A stretch of 64,000 nt of DNA from Carettochelys insculpta (GCF_033958435.1 NC_134138.1:269553798-269617797), one strand, 5' to 3'. Counted from the stretch's first letter, positions 56,001-63,850 are shown. Notes: generated by a model not told the origin, from the letters alone. Made by a program: numbers and translations.

Positions 56001-59000
56001 AGCCTGAGGTGCTGGGGAGCATCGAGGCTGTGCCGGGCTGCCTGCTGTATCTCCGGGTGCGCGTGGAGGAGCTGCCCCTCCACCTTGTCAACGTCTATGC
56101 CCTGACATCTGGCCTGGAGAGAACATCCTTCTTCCAGCAGGCGGCGGCCTTCCTTGACTCCATCGATCCTTGCGAGTGCCTGGTCCTCGGCGGGGATTTC
56201 AATTGCACTCTCGAGGAACAGGACCGTACGGGGACTGAGCAGTGCCAGGCCGCTGCGGACATCCTCCAGGAGCTCATCAACCATCACTCCCTGGTGGACG
56301 TCTGGCACAGCCACCACCTGGACAAGGACACCGTCTTCACCTACGTCTGGGTGGTGGGCCACAAATCCATACACTCCCGGTTGGACCGCATCTACATCAC
56401 AGCAACATCTCTCCCGGGCCCACTCCTCCAGCGTGCAGCCGGCCCCCTTCTCAGACCACCATCTGGTGGCCTGAAGGCTTCCCTCTCACTGGGGAAGCGG
56501 GGGTTGGCCTACTGGCACTTCAACAACAGCCTGCTGGAGGACGTGGGCTTTGTGGTGTCCTTCCGGGAGTTCTGGCTGGCCTGGCGCGAGCAGCGGCGCG
56601 CCTTTCCCTCGGCACGGCGGTGGTGGGAGCTGGGAAAGGTGCACGCGTGGCTCTTTTGCCGCGACTATACCCGGGGGGCCAGCCAGCGGCGTGATGCGTT
56701 GATAGGGCAGCTGGAGCGGGAGGCTCTTGAGCTGGAGAGGTGCCTAGCCGCCAGCCCTGGGGATCCATCCCTCTGAGGCACGTACTGGGAGAAGAGGGAC
56801 GAGCTCAGGGCCCTCGACACCCTTTGGGCACAGGGGGCCTTTGTGAGGTCGCGAATCCAACTCCTTTAGGAGACAGACCGCGGCTACCGCTTCTTCTACG
56901 TCTTGGAGAAAAAGAGGGGTGCCAAGAAACATATCCTCTACTTTCTTGCGGAGGATGGCACCCCTCTTATGGATCCGCTGGAGATGCGCAAGAGGGCCCG
57001 CGCCTTCTACGCCACCCTTTTCTCCCTGGATCTGACCAACGCCGAGGCCTGCAGGGTGCTTTGGGACCAACTCCCCTCGGTCAGCGCGGGCGACTGGGAC
57101 CGGCTAGAGCTTCCTCTCACTCTAGCTGAGTTCTCGGAAGCCCTCCATCTCATGCCCACCAATAAATCCCCGGGCATTGATGAGCTCACCGTGGAGTTTT
57201 ACCATGTGTTTTGGGACGTCCTCGGCCCGGACCTGGTCAGCGTCTGGGCCGAGTCCTTGCAAAGCGGGGTCCTCCCGCTATCGTGCAGGCGAGCTGTCCT
57301 GGCCCTGCTGCCCAAGAAGGGGGACCCCCGCGACCTCAGGAACTGGCGTCCCATCTCGCTCCTCAGCACCGACTACAAGATCATCGCTAAAGCCATCTCC
57401 CACCGCTTGGGGTCCATGCTGCAGGACGTGGTCCACCCCAACCAGACCTACACCGTCCCGGGCCGTACCATCTTCCATAATCTGTATTTGGTCCGGGATC
57501 TCCTAGAGCTTGGGTGTAGGGACGGCCTGTCGTTTGCCCTCCTGTCCCTAGATCAGGAGAAGGCATTCGACAGGGTGGACCACAGATATCTCCTGGGCAC
57601 CCTGCAGGCTTCGGCTTTGGTCCCCACTTCGTCGGGTTTCTCCGGGTGCTGTATGCTGCCTCGGAGTGCATGGTCAAGCTCAACTGGACCCTGACCGCTC
57701 CAGTCAGCTTCGGACAAGGAGTATGACAAGGCTGCCCGTTCTCAGGACAGCTCTACGCCCTGGCCATTGAGCCCTTCCTCTGTCTCCTTTGCCGAAAGCT
57801 GATGGGGACGGTGCTTCTGGAGCCGGGGCTGCGGCTGGTCCTGTCGGCATACGCCGATGACATGCTCCTCGTGGTTCAGGACCCGGGAGACCTGGCGCGG
57901 CTGGAGGCCTGCCAAGCTGTTTACTTGGCAGCCTCCTCCCCTTGGGTCAACTGGGTCAAGAGCTCTGGCCTGGTGGTTGGGGCTGGATGGCAGGCAGGCC
58001 GCCTCCCACCCGCGCTTCAGGCCAGCCGGTGGAGCGCGGGTCCGCTGCTCTATCTCGGCGCCTTTTCATCTGCCATGCAATCCTCTCCGCCGGAAAACTG
58101 GCAAGATTTAGGGAGCAGGGTGGTTGAGCAGTTGCGGAGGTGGACAGGACTGCTCCAGTGTCTCTCCCTGCACGGGAGGGCACTGGTGCTTAACCAGCTG
58201 ATCCTGTCCATGCTCTGGCACCGCCTCAACAGCCTGGTCCCACCCCTGGAGTTCCTGGTCCAGCTCCAGAAGTCAGTTCTGAAGTTTTTCTGGCCAGGAC
58301 TGCACTGGGTCCCTGCAGGGGTTCTCCATCTTCCCCCAGAGGAGGGAGGGCAGGGCCTGACTTGCTTGCACACTCAACATCAACAGTGCAGATAGTCCAG
58401 CATGGAGTTCACTGGCACACACTTTCCTCCGCCATTACCAAGGGCTCTGATACGACCAGCAGCTCCTTTATTTGTCCTTGCGAGGCCGTCCTTGAGAGGC
58501 CATCCACAAGGCCTCTTGGAGCTGCCAGCCTTTTACCAGGACCTCCTCCGCACCTGGTGGCGGCTTGCAGCTTCCAGGCCCTTAGGGGCTGCAGTGGGGT
58601 AAGATCTCCTCGCCGAGCCCCTGCTACACAACCCCTACCTTTGTGTGCAGGCAGCGGCGTCCCCCACGGTGCGCAGGAGGTTGGTCCTAGGTAGAATCAC
58701 CAAAGTTGGAGACCTCCTGGACTACAACCGGGTGGACTGGATGGAGACCCCGGCGCTTGCCCGGCACATGGAGCTCTCTACCCTAGACTCCCCCCAGCAC
58801 GTACTTGAGGAGGTGAAGGCTACCTTGCCACCTACTGCTCACATCTACCTCAGTTGGGTCCTGCGACAGGGTGCACCCTGCCCCCCTCTTACTCCTAGCC
58901 CTCCGGACCTCTCCGTGGGCCCCCAGCTTCGTGACCCTGCCCGTCCCCGTCCCCCTCACTATCCTAGCCGGCTGCACACCCTACACCCAGTCCCCTTCCG

Positions 59001-61864
59001 AACCGCGCCCAGACATCTTCTGTACACGCTCGTGCTTCACACGCTCCACTTCCCCACCCTCGTGGGCCGCCCTGACCACAAATGGTGGGACCTCTTACAT
59101 TGTTGGAGGGTGGGGAGCCCTGGTGGGCCAGCCTTTCCTCCACCTTGGTTCCACGGCCCACCAGGGACATCAGCTGGAGGATCCTCCATGGAGCAGTGAG
59201 CATGGGCGTGTACTTGGCACGGTTCACCCCATCCCAGACACCTGCACCTTCTGCGGCATGAGGGAGAACCTGACGCACATCTACGTCGAGTGCACCAGGC
59301 TGCAGCCCCTCTTCCGGCTCCTCCAGAACCTCCTCTTGAGGTTCTGGCTGCACGTTTCCCCACACTTCCTCATCCTGTCACACCCCATCCATGGCCCCAC
59401 AAAGTCGCAGGACCTCCTCGTCAGCCTCCTCCTGGCCACGGCCAAAGTGGCCATTTACAAGAGAAGGGAGAAGAGGCTGGCAGAGAGGTAGACCTGCGAC
59501 TGTGGGGCCTACTTCCGTTCCTCTCTCCAATCACAACTCCGAACAGAGTTCCTCTGGGCGGCATCCACCGACTCCCTCGACACCTTTGAGGAGCGATGGG
59601 CACTGTCCAGGGTTCTCTGCTCGGTGTCCCCCTCTGGTTCCCTCATTTTGAACCTTTGACCCTCACTCCCATCCCTGGTTTTCTTTCGTTTGTCCCCCGA
59701 ATTCATTTGGGACCGGTTCTTTTAGTAGGTCCCCCGTCGCCGTGAGATAGGTCTCGTTCTTACCCTCCCCCAGTCTTACCTTGTCACAACAGATAAAAAA
59801 TAAATATATAATACGTGACTCTTTGCACACTATCCGTGGCTTTTAGTCCCTACCTGGTTGGCCACCTGTGCCCCAACTGAACAGGCTAAAGTGCGTGGGC
59901 AGTGTCCAGAAGAAGGGTCAAGGTACTGGCCCCAGCAGACTCATGGTGATATCCGTAACAGCAGGAGCGCTACCTCCAGATTTCTGGTCCAAGACCAGTC
60001 TGGGTGATTGTCCTTGGGCTCCCTAAATTCCCATCTAGTCATGCTGGACACTGCACTGACGCTTCTGGTTCCTAAAGCCATGTGCATCCCAAAGCTCTTT
60101 CACCTCCAAGGATGCCTGCATGTCTCACCCTCACCTCCCCAGAAACACGTCCGCAACACGCTTGGAGATCCTTGTGTCGTATCCAGAGGCACTGAGACCT
60201 CATACTAGGGTGAGTGGAGTCTCTGCTCTACAGCCTTAGCAGAAAGCCAGCTGGCCTTTAGCTCCTGGGGTAGAGCACAGGGTTTTAGCCGCCCCCCAAT
60301 CACCAGTTCAATCCCTGGTGACAGCAACCTGGGTCTGTGGGCATTACACATGGATGGCTGGTGCTAAAACAAACATATGGCACACCCATGACATCACCAA
60401 GAGCAACAAATCACTGTCACTTGGAAGCTACCAAATTCATGGCCTGTTTTGGTCAACTTCATCATCCCAGGAGTTAAAACTTGTGAATTTAATAATTTCA
60501 GCTATTTCAAATGTGAACGTGCAGGGTGCTGTAACTGTAAGGATCCTGACCCAAAAAAAGAAGGGTGGGGTTCACAAGGTTACTGAGGGGGTGCAGCACT
60601 GCTACCCTGACCCCTGCCCTCCTGGTGATGACAGTGCTACCTTCAGAGCTGGGCAGCTGGAGAGTACCACATGCTAGCTAGCAGCCCAGTTGTAGAGGCA
60701 GAGTTACCACCAGCGTGGAATCCAGGGGATGCTCTTGCCACCCTTACTTCTGCACCACTGCGTCCCCAGCTGGGCCCTTCCTTAGCAGCCCCTGCTTTCC
60801 TGCCACCCATCTCCGAAGGCAGTGCAGAAGCAGAGCTGTCCTGTCCGTTCCCCACGGCCCCATGCTTTGGGGGTGCCTGGGGTGGCCTGGGAGATAACAG
60901 GATAGGCCTAGGGACAGCAGCAATGAATGTAGGGGTGGGGGGGCAGGAGCGCTACCCCTACCGCCAGACCTGCCGGTGGTGGGGGAGGGGAAAGAGGTGA
61001 GTTGCCCCCAAGCCCAGCATTTTAAAGGGGTCCGGAGCTTCAGCCACTTTCTCTGCCCAAGTAGGTGGGAGCCATGTCCTCCTCCCACCTTGCTCCCAAG
61101 CCCATGGCGGCTGCCGGCGCCGCTGCCTGCTGCTGGTCCCAGGCCTCCCTGGTAAGCCCCTGGGTCACATCGCTGAGAGGGAGGGAGCTTGAGGAGGCCA
61201 TGCAATGGGGCAGAAGGGGTGGGAAGGAGTGGAGCAGGGGGCAGAGCCGGAGCAGGGCTTGGGGGACACAGTGGAGTTGGGGCAGAACCTCAGTGGCTGT
61301 GCCAAACTCTGCACCTGCCTAGACACGCCCTGGTGTAAGGGCGGCAATGCCCTGACCCCCTTGCGTTACCTCTGCAACCCCCCCACCGCCGCACCTCCCG
61401 CTGGGGCCGGGACCCCCGCTTCAGGACAGGCTGCTGCCCCGGGAATGGGGCACAGGGCTGCGGGCGCACAAGCGTCCCAGCAGGGACTGGCTTGCAGGGC
61501 CCCTCACGCAGCTGGGGGACCCGGTGATGCCGCACGGACCAGTCCCACGGGCCGGCGGGACAGACCAGCCCTCAGCTCTCCCGCCCGGCTGTGCACAGCC
61601 CCTTTCCCCACCCGAAAAAGCCCTGCGAGCCCCGGCCACCCCCACCCCGCGCACCCCCGGCATCAGCCCCCAAGCCCCGGCGGGGCGGAGCGCCGAGCCC
61701 AGGTTACATAAGGCCACGTGCGGGTAACGCCGGGGGAGGGGGCCCAGCCCGTGCCGGGACCCAGCCGCGGCCGGCCCGCGCGGCCCAGCCCCCACCTGGC
61801 TGTCGTGATAGCGGAGGTCATTGCGCAGCAGGCAGATCACCGTCCTCGGCGCCGCCCGCGACAT
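28898..61864 (-). CDS. CRY-DASH: CRY-DASH, DASH-type cryptochrome/photolyase (whole gene, 14 coding exons)
   Basis: Fourteen minus-strand exons (61864-61796, 53653-53481, 52738-52645, 50964-50834, 49740-49592, 47202-47114, 44513-44440, 41635-41546, 39110-39031, 38033-37974, 35543-35386, 33224-33105, 30918-30742, 29008-28898) sum to 1575 nt, giving 524 residues plus TGA. This is the usual length of vertebrate CRY-DASH. All introns are GT-AG and all phases join. Residues about 6-165 are the photolyase alpha/beta (antenna) domain, with [11 protein letters not shown] and [10 protein letters not shown]. Residues about 290-490 are the FAD-binding domain, with [22 protein letters not shown] and [17 protein letters not shown]. 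The protein ends with the CRY-DASH tail [14 protein letters not shown]. Known of the family: blue-light flavoproteins that repair cyclobutane pyrimidine dimers, mainly in single-stranded DNA. The gene is absent from placental mammals. The frame is intact, so the gene is probably functional. Confidence 0.97.
29009..30741 (-). other. CRY-DASH intron 13
   Basis: A MIR-like SINE lies at about 29150-29250 (plus; ctttgggtaagtcactctgc). Sequence at 29250-29610 has decayed MITE-like ends (ccaggaacatcc; ccataatctggc). Nothing is recognised from 29650 to 30740. Confidence 0.5.
30742..30918 (-). CDS. CRY-DASH: CRY-DASH coding exon 13
   Basis: The exon is exactly 59 codons (residues 430-488): [11 protein letters not shown], then [16 protein letters not shown], the conserved end of the photolyase domain. 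The acceptor is atttgcag and the donor gtaagta. Confidence 0.97.
30919..33104 (-). other. CRY-DASH intron 12
   Basis: No gene or well-defined repeat is recognised. The plus strand at about 31000-31480 carries two related blocks (tttctcaacc..., and cttgagaaacac...) suggestive of a decayed MITE. Confidence 0.4.
33105..33224 (-). CDS. CRY-DASH: CRY-DASH coding exon 12 (FAD-binding core)
   Basis: The exon is exactly 40 codons (residues 390-429): [20 protein letters not shown], then [18 protein letters not shown]. It supplies the conserved D-x-D/N flavin-binding loop and an active-site Trp. The acceptor is ttttaag and the donor gtaagtc. Confidence 0.97.
33225..35385 (-). other. CRY-DASH intron 11
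   Basis: A CORE-SINE/MIR-like tail lies at about 34770-34860 (plus; ccccgttgtgctaggtgctg). A tRNA-like SINE head lies at about 35030-35095 (minus). A C-rich, low-complexity part spans 33690-34380. No exon other than CRY-DASH is seen. Confidence 0.5.
35386..35543 (-). CDS. CRY-DASH: CRY-DASH coding exon 11 (FAD-binding core)
   Basis: The exon is 158 nt and encodes residues 337-389. It contains [32 protein letters not shown] and [14 protein letters not shown], the most conserved FAD-binding segment. The acceptor is cccagcag and the donor gtaagac. Confidence 0.97.
35544..37973 (-). other. CRY-DASH intron 10
   Basis: It holds the PLE fold-back at 36001-36303. A segment at 36808-37140 starts tacaggttggacctccccag and contains ctctggtccaggaacatcc, a relative of the TA-flanked MITE family. 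The rest is unassigned. Confidence 0.5.
36001..36303. mobile_element. PLE-derived fold-back with apparently perfect 106-bp inverted repeat
   Basis: The left arm 36066-36171 and right arm 36198-36303 are reverse complements with no gap or mismatch in the parts checked, around a 26-bp loop. The arms are the PLE terminal segment (gcagtaaagtagcactttaaag, split here; then gtgggacagacctgcttctt). Just before it, 36001-36065 repeats the outer part of the left arm (aagcagtaaagtagcacttt). The lack of arm divergence suggests a recent origin or ongoing conversion between the arms. Confidence 0.88.
37974..38033 (-). CDS. CRY-DASH: CRY-DASH coding exon 10
   Basis: This short 60-nt exon encodes residues 318-336, [19 protein letters not shown]. 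It was identified by phase and family order. The acceptor is cgcattag and the donor gtcagtt. Confidence 0.94.
39031..39110 (-). CDS. CRY-DASH: CRY-DASH coding exon 9
   Basis: The exon is 80 nt and encodes residues 291-316. It contains [13 protein letters not shown], the W-R-D/E-F/Y-Y/F motif of the FAD domain. The acceptor is gttttag and the donor gtgagtt. Confidence 0.96.
39410..39812. mobile_element. MITE, about 400 bp
   Basis: The ends aagctatgtcgagcttaca and tctagtgtagacatagcc are inverted relatives. Internal ctgttgacagat/tctgtcaacag and ttttgttggcaaaa/ttttgccaacaaaa motifs are also inverted. A 204-codon frame on the plus strand crosses its edge and has no recognisable protein, so it is a chance frame. 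Confidence 0.75.
40959..41273. mobile_element. TA-flanked MITE family, copy 1
   Basis: The element starts caagttgaacctctctagtcc and ends ttcaacctg, with TA on both outer sides. It is 315 bp and aligns along its length with 46260-46583 and 48975-49299 (shared catgattttagttagc and cctggctctc blocks). The TA target site and TIR suggest a Tc1/mariner (Tigger-like) non-autonomous family. Confidence 0.85.
41546..41635 (-). CDS. CRY-DASH: CRY-DASH coding exon 8
   Basis: The exon is 90 nt and encodes residues 261-289, [15 protein letters not shown] through ANQSTY. The acceptor is ttcacag and the donor gtagggc. Confidence 0.96.
41636..44439 (-). other. CRY-DASH intron 7
   Basis: A MIR-like SINE lies at about 41690-41880 (plus; gactccctggatgacgttgg). 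Sequence at 42230-42860 is purine- then pyrimidine-rich and low in complexity. Sequence at 42860-43100 has T-rich decayed repeat character. No extra exon is seen. Confidence 0.5.
44440..44513 (-). CDS. CRY-DASH: CRY-DASH coding exon 7
   Basis: The exon is 74 nt and encodes residues 236-259 plus two bases of Trp260. It contains [20 protein letters not shown], including the conserved S/T-K-F/L-P/S flavin-phosphate contact region. The acceptor is ttggatag and the donor gtaaata. Confidence 0.96.
44580..45165 (+). mobile_element. Truncated PLE copy flanked by inverted terminal segments
   Basis: The left part (gcagtaaactagcactttaa, then gagctttcgt) and the right part (tgaagaagtgggtctgtccc, then aagctcacctaataaatta) are the PLE end in opposite orientations. 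Between them lies about 380 bp matching the 3' half of the PLE copy at 12480-12720 (ttaatgggcacaaaacagac; ttttaatggagtgggc; attcaaattcggcacattaa). No frame is intact. It lies in CRY-DASH intron 6, opposite to the gene. Confidence 0.85.
45731..45956. mobile_element. Short PLE end insertion with 13-bp target duplication
   Basis: The flanks 45731-45743 and 45944-45956 are identical (aatacccaagcaa). The 200-bp insert carries the PLE terminal segment (aaaagcagtcaagtagcact, then gacagacccacttcttcag). An exact duplication shows this is a real insertion of a truncated copy. Confidence 0.9.
46260..46583. mobile_element. TA-flanked MITE family, copy 2
   Basis: Starts caggttgaacctctctaatc and ends ttcaacttg. 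It is the same family as 40959-41273 and 48975-49299. TA is kept on the right side only. Confidence 0.85.
46835..46995 (+). repeat. MIR-like SINE
   Basis: A classic MIR layout: gtggataaggcttc, ggtgattttaggcagctcac, tgcctcagtttctccatc, then a aagatggaaatgacaa-type tail. Confidence 0.85.
47114..47202 (-). CDS. CRY-DASH: CRY-DASH coding exon 6
   Basis: The exon is 89 nt and encodes the end of Asp206 to Thr235. It contains [19 protein letters not shown], conserved at the start of the helical domain. The acceptor is actgcag and the donor gtaagtg. Confidence 0.96.
48739..48900. repeat. Inverted repeat, 77-bp arms with about 8-bp loop
   Basis: The left arm begins ttagattgtaaaacaagaag. The right arm ends with its exact reverse complement. 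The arms align without a gap (paired positions sum to 97639), with about a dozen mismatches toward the centre. Segments such as cctgtggcacctta and aagcttttgtgggc are typical of PLE-type termini in reptiles. Confidence 0.85.
48975..49299. mobile_element. TA-flanked MITE family, copy 3
   Basis: Starts caggttgaatctctctaatc and ends gagaggttcaacctg. TA lies on both outer sides (tgta / tacag). It is the best-preserved copy, 325 bp, with TIRs of about 20 bp. Confidence 0.88.
49592..49740 (-). CDS. CRY-DASH: CRY-DASH coding exon 5
   Basis: The exon is 149 nt, from the last base of Arg156 into codon 206. It contains [13 protein letters not shown], a CRY-DASH signature, then the linker toward the FAD domain. 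The acceptor is cttgcag and the donor gtaggaa. Confidence 0.96.
50834..50964 (-). CDS. CRY-DASH: CRY-DASH coding exon 4
   Basis: The exon is 131 nt and encodes residues 113-155. It contains [16 protein letters not shown], the conserved photolyase 'W-x-x-TL' region. The acceptor is gcgctag and the donor gtaggttg. Confidence 0.96.
50965..52644 (-). other. CRY-DASH intron 3
   Basis: No repeat family or exon is recognised. Sequence at 51700-52400 is GC-richer than the surroundings. Frames in it look random. Confidence 0.4.
52645..52738 (-). CDS. CRY-DASH: CRY-DASH coding exon 3
   Basis: The exon is 94 nt and encodes residues 82-112, [13 protein letters not shown] through VAFHEE. This is the conserved photolyase strand-helix unit. 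The acceptor is tccacag and the donor gtaaagg. Confidence 0.96.
52800..53090. repeat. CORE-SINE/MIR-type relics
   Basis: Sequence at 52805-52920 (ggaccccactgggccaggag, then gcttgcaatctaaat) is the conserved SINE tail common in turtles and birds. Sequence at 52985-53085 is a MIR-like piece on the minus strand (cattttacaagaggacgctg). Confidence 0.7.
53481..53653 (-). CDS. CRY-DASH: CRY-DASH coding exon 2
   Basis: The exon is 173 nt and encodes residues 24-80 plus two bases of Ser81. It contains [12 protein letters not shown] and [20 protein letters not shown], characteristic of the CRY-DASH N-terminal domain. The acceptor is atttccag and the donor gtatgtg. Confidence 0.97.
55430..55793 (+). 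pseudogene. LINE ORF1, C-terminal part
   Basis: The open frame (extending back to 55008 through Pro-rich low-complexity sequence) contains [20 protein letters not shown] and [20 protein letters not shown] near its end. It overlaps the start of ORF2 by 28 nt (55766-55793), a common LINE arrangement. No RNA-binding zinc knuckle is visible, so the N-terminal part is probably lost. Confidence 0.6.
55766..59660 (+). pseudogene. LINE ORF2 (endonuclease plus reverse transcriptase), broken
   Basis: The apurinic-type endonuclease covers about 55766-56480: [15 protein letters not shown] (the family usually has E where this has D), LVLGGDFNC and SRLDRIYI. Its SDHH motif (56445-56470) lies in another frame, so two nearby frameshifts are present. 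In-frame stops follow at 56774 (TGA) and 56867 (TAG). The RT covers about 57130-58000, with [35 protein letters not shown] and the catalytic AYADDM (57850-57867). A frameshift lies near 57615 and a TGA at 57724 (QGV-stop-QGCP). The C-terminal [20 protein letters not shown] (59249-59308) is a C-C-H-C finger. Confidence 0.85.
60245..60335 (+). repeat. tRNA-like SINE head
   Basis: An A-box-like tagctcctggggtagagcac and a B-box-like agttcaatccctgg lie at tRNA spacing. No cloverleaf closes, so this is a SINE-derived fragment and not a tRNA gene. Confidence 0.55.
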
Positions 61865-62150
61865 GCTCCCGGCGACCACCACCCCGCGCCGCGCCCAGCC
61901 CAGGCCGCCCTGGCGGGAGGAGGAGCCGCTCAGCTCCGCCTCCGCTCCCCTGGCCAGGCCCGGCTTCGAGGCGCCCTTGGCCCGGCGGCGCTGAGTGCGC
62001 GGCCCGGCTGGTGCCCCCGGGCTCTGCGGAGCTGGGGAAGGTCTTTGTCCCCAGGCCCCTCGGCCCGTCAGGGCTACACGCAGAGGTGGGAGCCAGGCCC
62101 CAGGCCCCAGCCCCCAGGTTTTGCCAGTGGGGCCTCCATTTACCCTGGCC
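61400..62150. promoter_or_regulatory. CpG-rich promoter region of CRY-DASH
   Basis: This is a dense run of G, C and CpG around the CRY-DASH start codon, in contrast to the AT-rich surroundings. It is the pattern of a vertebrate CpG-island promoter. A TATA box is not evident. The transcription start is not determinable here. The long frames in it are a consequence of high GC content. Confidence 0.7.
61796..61864 (-). CDS. CRY-DASH: CRY-DASH coding exon 1
   Basis: The exon has 23 codons and starts at ATG 61864-61862. It reads [20 protein letters not shown] and ends in phase 0 at donor gtgggg. The first strand of the photolyase domain ([11 protein letters not shown]) follows the start immediately. 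The exon lies in a CpG-rich segment at about 61400-62150. Confidence 0.93.
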
Positions 62151-62214
62151 CCGCTTAGGGGTGCCGGCTTGTCATAATACGTGGGGGGGTGGACACGCGC
62201 CCCAGCTGCGGCAA

Positions 62215-62855
62215 CCAGAGATGCCAACCCACGGAAATTTCATTTATGGACAAAATGGGAAAAATTTACAGACACGTTTGTTTATGGACATAATTTTTAT
62301 ATTCAGACAACGTAAATGGCCAAAGGTGAGCGTCATTGTTCATACATTGCAAAGCCACATCCTACTTAACTCACTTTCATTTAGTTAGGCAGGTTGCTAA
62401 TGTGCTGATGCGAAGAGGGTGGGATAAGGTAGACCCTATCTTACCTCACAGAGCTGAAAGGGACCTTCAGAGGTCATAGAGTCCCATGCATTGCGCTCAC
62501 AGCAGGACCTATCACCGTCCCTGCCATTTTTTTTTTAATCTGTTTTGTCCCCAGTTCCCACGTGGCCCCCTCAAGGATTAAACTCCCAACCCTGGGTTGA
62601 GCAGGCCTATGGAGACCATAATATCACCTGGATCACATTACAGCACCTCAACCACTGAGCTAAGCAAACAACTGAAACATCCAATATTCACTGTTTGGCA
62701 GTAAAATGGCTGAAGCAGCATAGAAAAATTTAATTGCTATAGAATACTTGCTGTTTTTTGAAATGTTATTGCATTTTTATGGAATTTATGGACATGTCCA
62801 ATTTTGGCTAATTTTTTATACTGTCTGTAAATTTACTGACAGTTGGCAACTCTGG
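62215..62855. mobile_element. MITE interrupted by a SINE
   Basis: The left end ccagagatgccaaccc and right end gttggcaactctgg are inverted repeats. Sub-terminal aatttcatttatggaca and tttatggaatttatggacat segments support one element. The SINE at 62440-62668 splits it. Confidence 0.7.
62440..62668 (-). mobile_element. tRNA-derived SINE with CR1-like tail (tortoise pol III SINE type)
   Basis: On the minus strand the head reads ttagctcagtggttgaggtg (A box) and ggttgggagtttaatccttg (B box), then gggggccacgtgggaactgg. The tail is CR1-like (gacctctgaaggtccctttc). This composite is known from turtles (tRNA head joined to a CR1-derived 3' end) and is the best taxonomic hint in the window. Confidence 0.8.
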
Positions 62856-63050
62856 CAAAAACCCCGGCCAGGGAGTTTCCATGACAAGTCCTGAATTTAT
62901 ACAAAAATGTCCCACGGAAACCCGGGGGTCAGGGCAACCTCGGCAGTCCCATGGGACATTTTTGCGTAAATGTGGGACATGGGACTTGTTGTGGAAATTA
63001 GGGACTGTCCTGCAGATTGCGGGACGTCTGGCAACTCTACCCCAACAAGG
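62856..63050. repeat. Inverted-repeat MITE-like segment
   Basis: caaaaatgtcccac(gg) and gggacatttttgcg are inverted about a centre near 62935, with acaagtcctg/gggacttgtt also paired. The right end tctggcaactctacc resembles the neighbouring MITE end. It is probably a related element abutting 62215-62855. Confidence 0.55.
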
Positions 63051-63109
63051 AGCGAGTCTAATGGCGCTTGGGATATCTTCAATCAAATCAACAACAAACC
63101 CTCCATAGT

Positions 63110-63245
63110 CTCAGAGGGGCAGCTGGGTTAGTCTGTAGCTTCACAAAAAATAAGTCATCCTGTAGCACCTTACAGACTGACAATCGTATTTATTAGGTAA
63201 TGAGCTTTTCTGGGTAAGACCCACTTCATCAGACCGAGCCACTGA
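63110..63245 (+). repeat. PLE-type terminal fragment, second subfamily
   Basis: ctgggttagtctgtagcttc, gcaccttacagactgac, attaggtaatgagctttt, then gacccacttcatcagacc. It is related to the PLE ends elsewhere but clearly diverged. Confidence 0.7.
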
Positions 63246-63484
63246 ACAAATAGCCCAAGGAGAGATTTTTTTTCACTTGGAGATGTCATGGAGTCATGCA
63301 TGGGATTTGCTCTTGCTATGGACCTAACATGGTGAGTGCAGAGATACCACAGTGAAGCTTCGAGAGATCTAATCCTTACGCTACAGCAATGCACACAGGA
63401 CTCTGAAGGCAACAGACATCAAAGCATTCTCTGCCCATGCTGACAAGCTAGAAAATAGACCCAAACTGCCTCTACGCTAGTATT

Positions 63485-63850
63485 GTCAGTGTAGTGGTAG
63501 CATCCTTCAGTCTACGTAGACTATGGATCGCGCCCTTCGTAGTTCCGTTTGGCATCCTCATTTGCAGCGTTGGCCGTGACCGTGAAGACCCACACGAGAG
63601 TGACAGGCCTTGCTGCATCTGTTGCATATATAATGGGTGTCTGGCAGGTCCTTGCTGTGCTTTCTCTGGGCTCGCTTCTCCTTTGCTAGCTGTGTGATCC
63701 TCAACTCACCCTTCTGAAGGCCCTTGTATAGTTCCTGCCTCCATCTGCTGCAATCGTCTGCCAGCTCCTCCCAGCTGTCTGGCTTGATGTCTACTTCCCT
63801 GAGGTCTCTCTTGCAAACATCTTTGAAGCGCAGCTGGGATGCCTTTGGAT
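63485..63850 (-). mobile_element. C-terminal tail of another non-LTR retrotransposon
   Basis: The minus-strand frame contains LRFKDVCKRDLREVDIKPDS, WRQELYKGLQ and CNRCSKACHSRVGLHGHGQR, ending in a C2H2-type finger. This tail is common at the end of vertebrate non-LTR ORF2 proteins; the clade is not assigned. The frame is open to position 63558. The first residues of the open frame (from 63872) come from flanking sequence. Confidence 0.7.

Larger units (their letters stand above)
55000..59815 (+). mobile_element. Dead non-LTR retrotransposon (LINE) of probable Tx1/L1 affinity
   Basis: The block is GC-rich and CpG-rich and lies antisense to its host gene. The order is ORF1 C-terminal part, endonuclease, RT and a cysteine/histidine tail, ending in an AT-rich tail (cagataaaaaataaatatat, to about 59815). 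Stops and frameshifts break ORF2, so it cannot move by itself. The 5' end is uncertain: a C-rich part at 55030-55400 may be inside or outside the element. The RT resembles the Xenopus Tx1 group more than CR1 or L2. That placement is from memory and unconfirmed. Confidence 0.85.
53654..61795 (-). other. CRY-DASH intron 1
   Basis: This 8.1-kb intron is the largest in the gene. It carries the antisense LINE at about 55000-59815, a hAT-like fragment at 54735-54850 (ctttgggcaattaaatgtgg), a tRNA-like SINE head at 60245-60335, and CpG-rich sequence near exon 1. Sequence at 53690-54730 and 60340-61400 shows nothing recognisable. Confidence 0.6.

Noticed and set aside
60245..60335. Possible tRNA gene
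   Set aside because: A- and B-box-like motifs exist, but no acceptor stem or anticodon arm closes.
61421..62227. 268-codon minus-strand frame over the CRY-DASH first exon
   Set aside because: Only the 69 nt from 61864 to the GT donor at 61795 are CRY-DASH. The rest is GC-rich intron and promoter sequence without family similarity.
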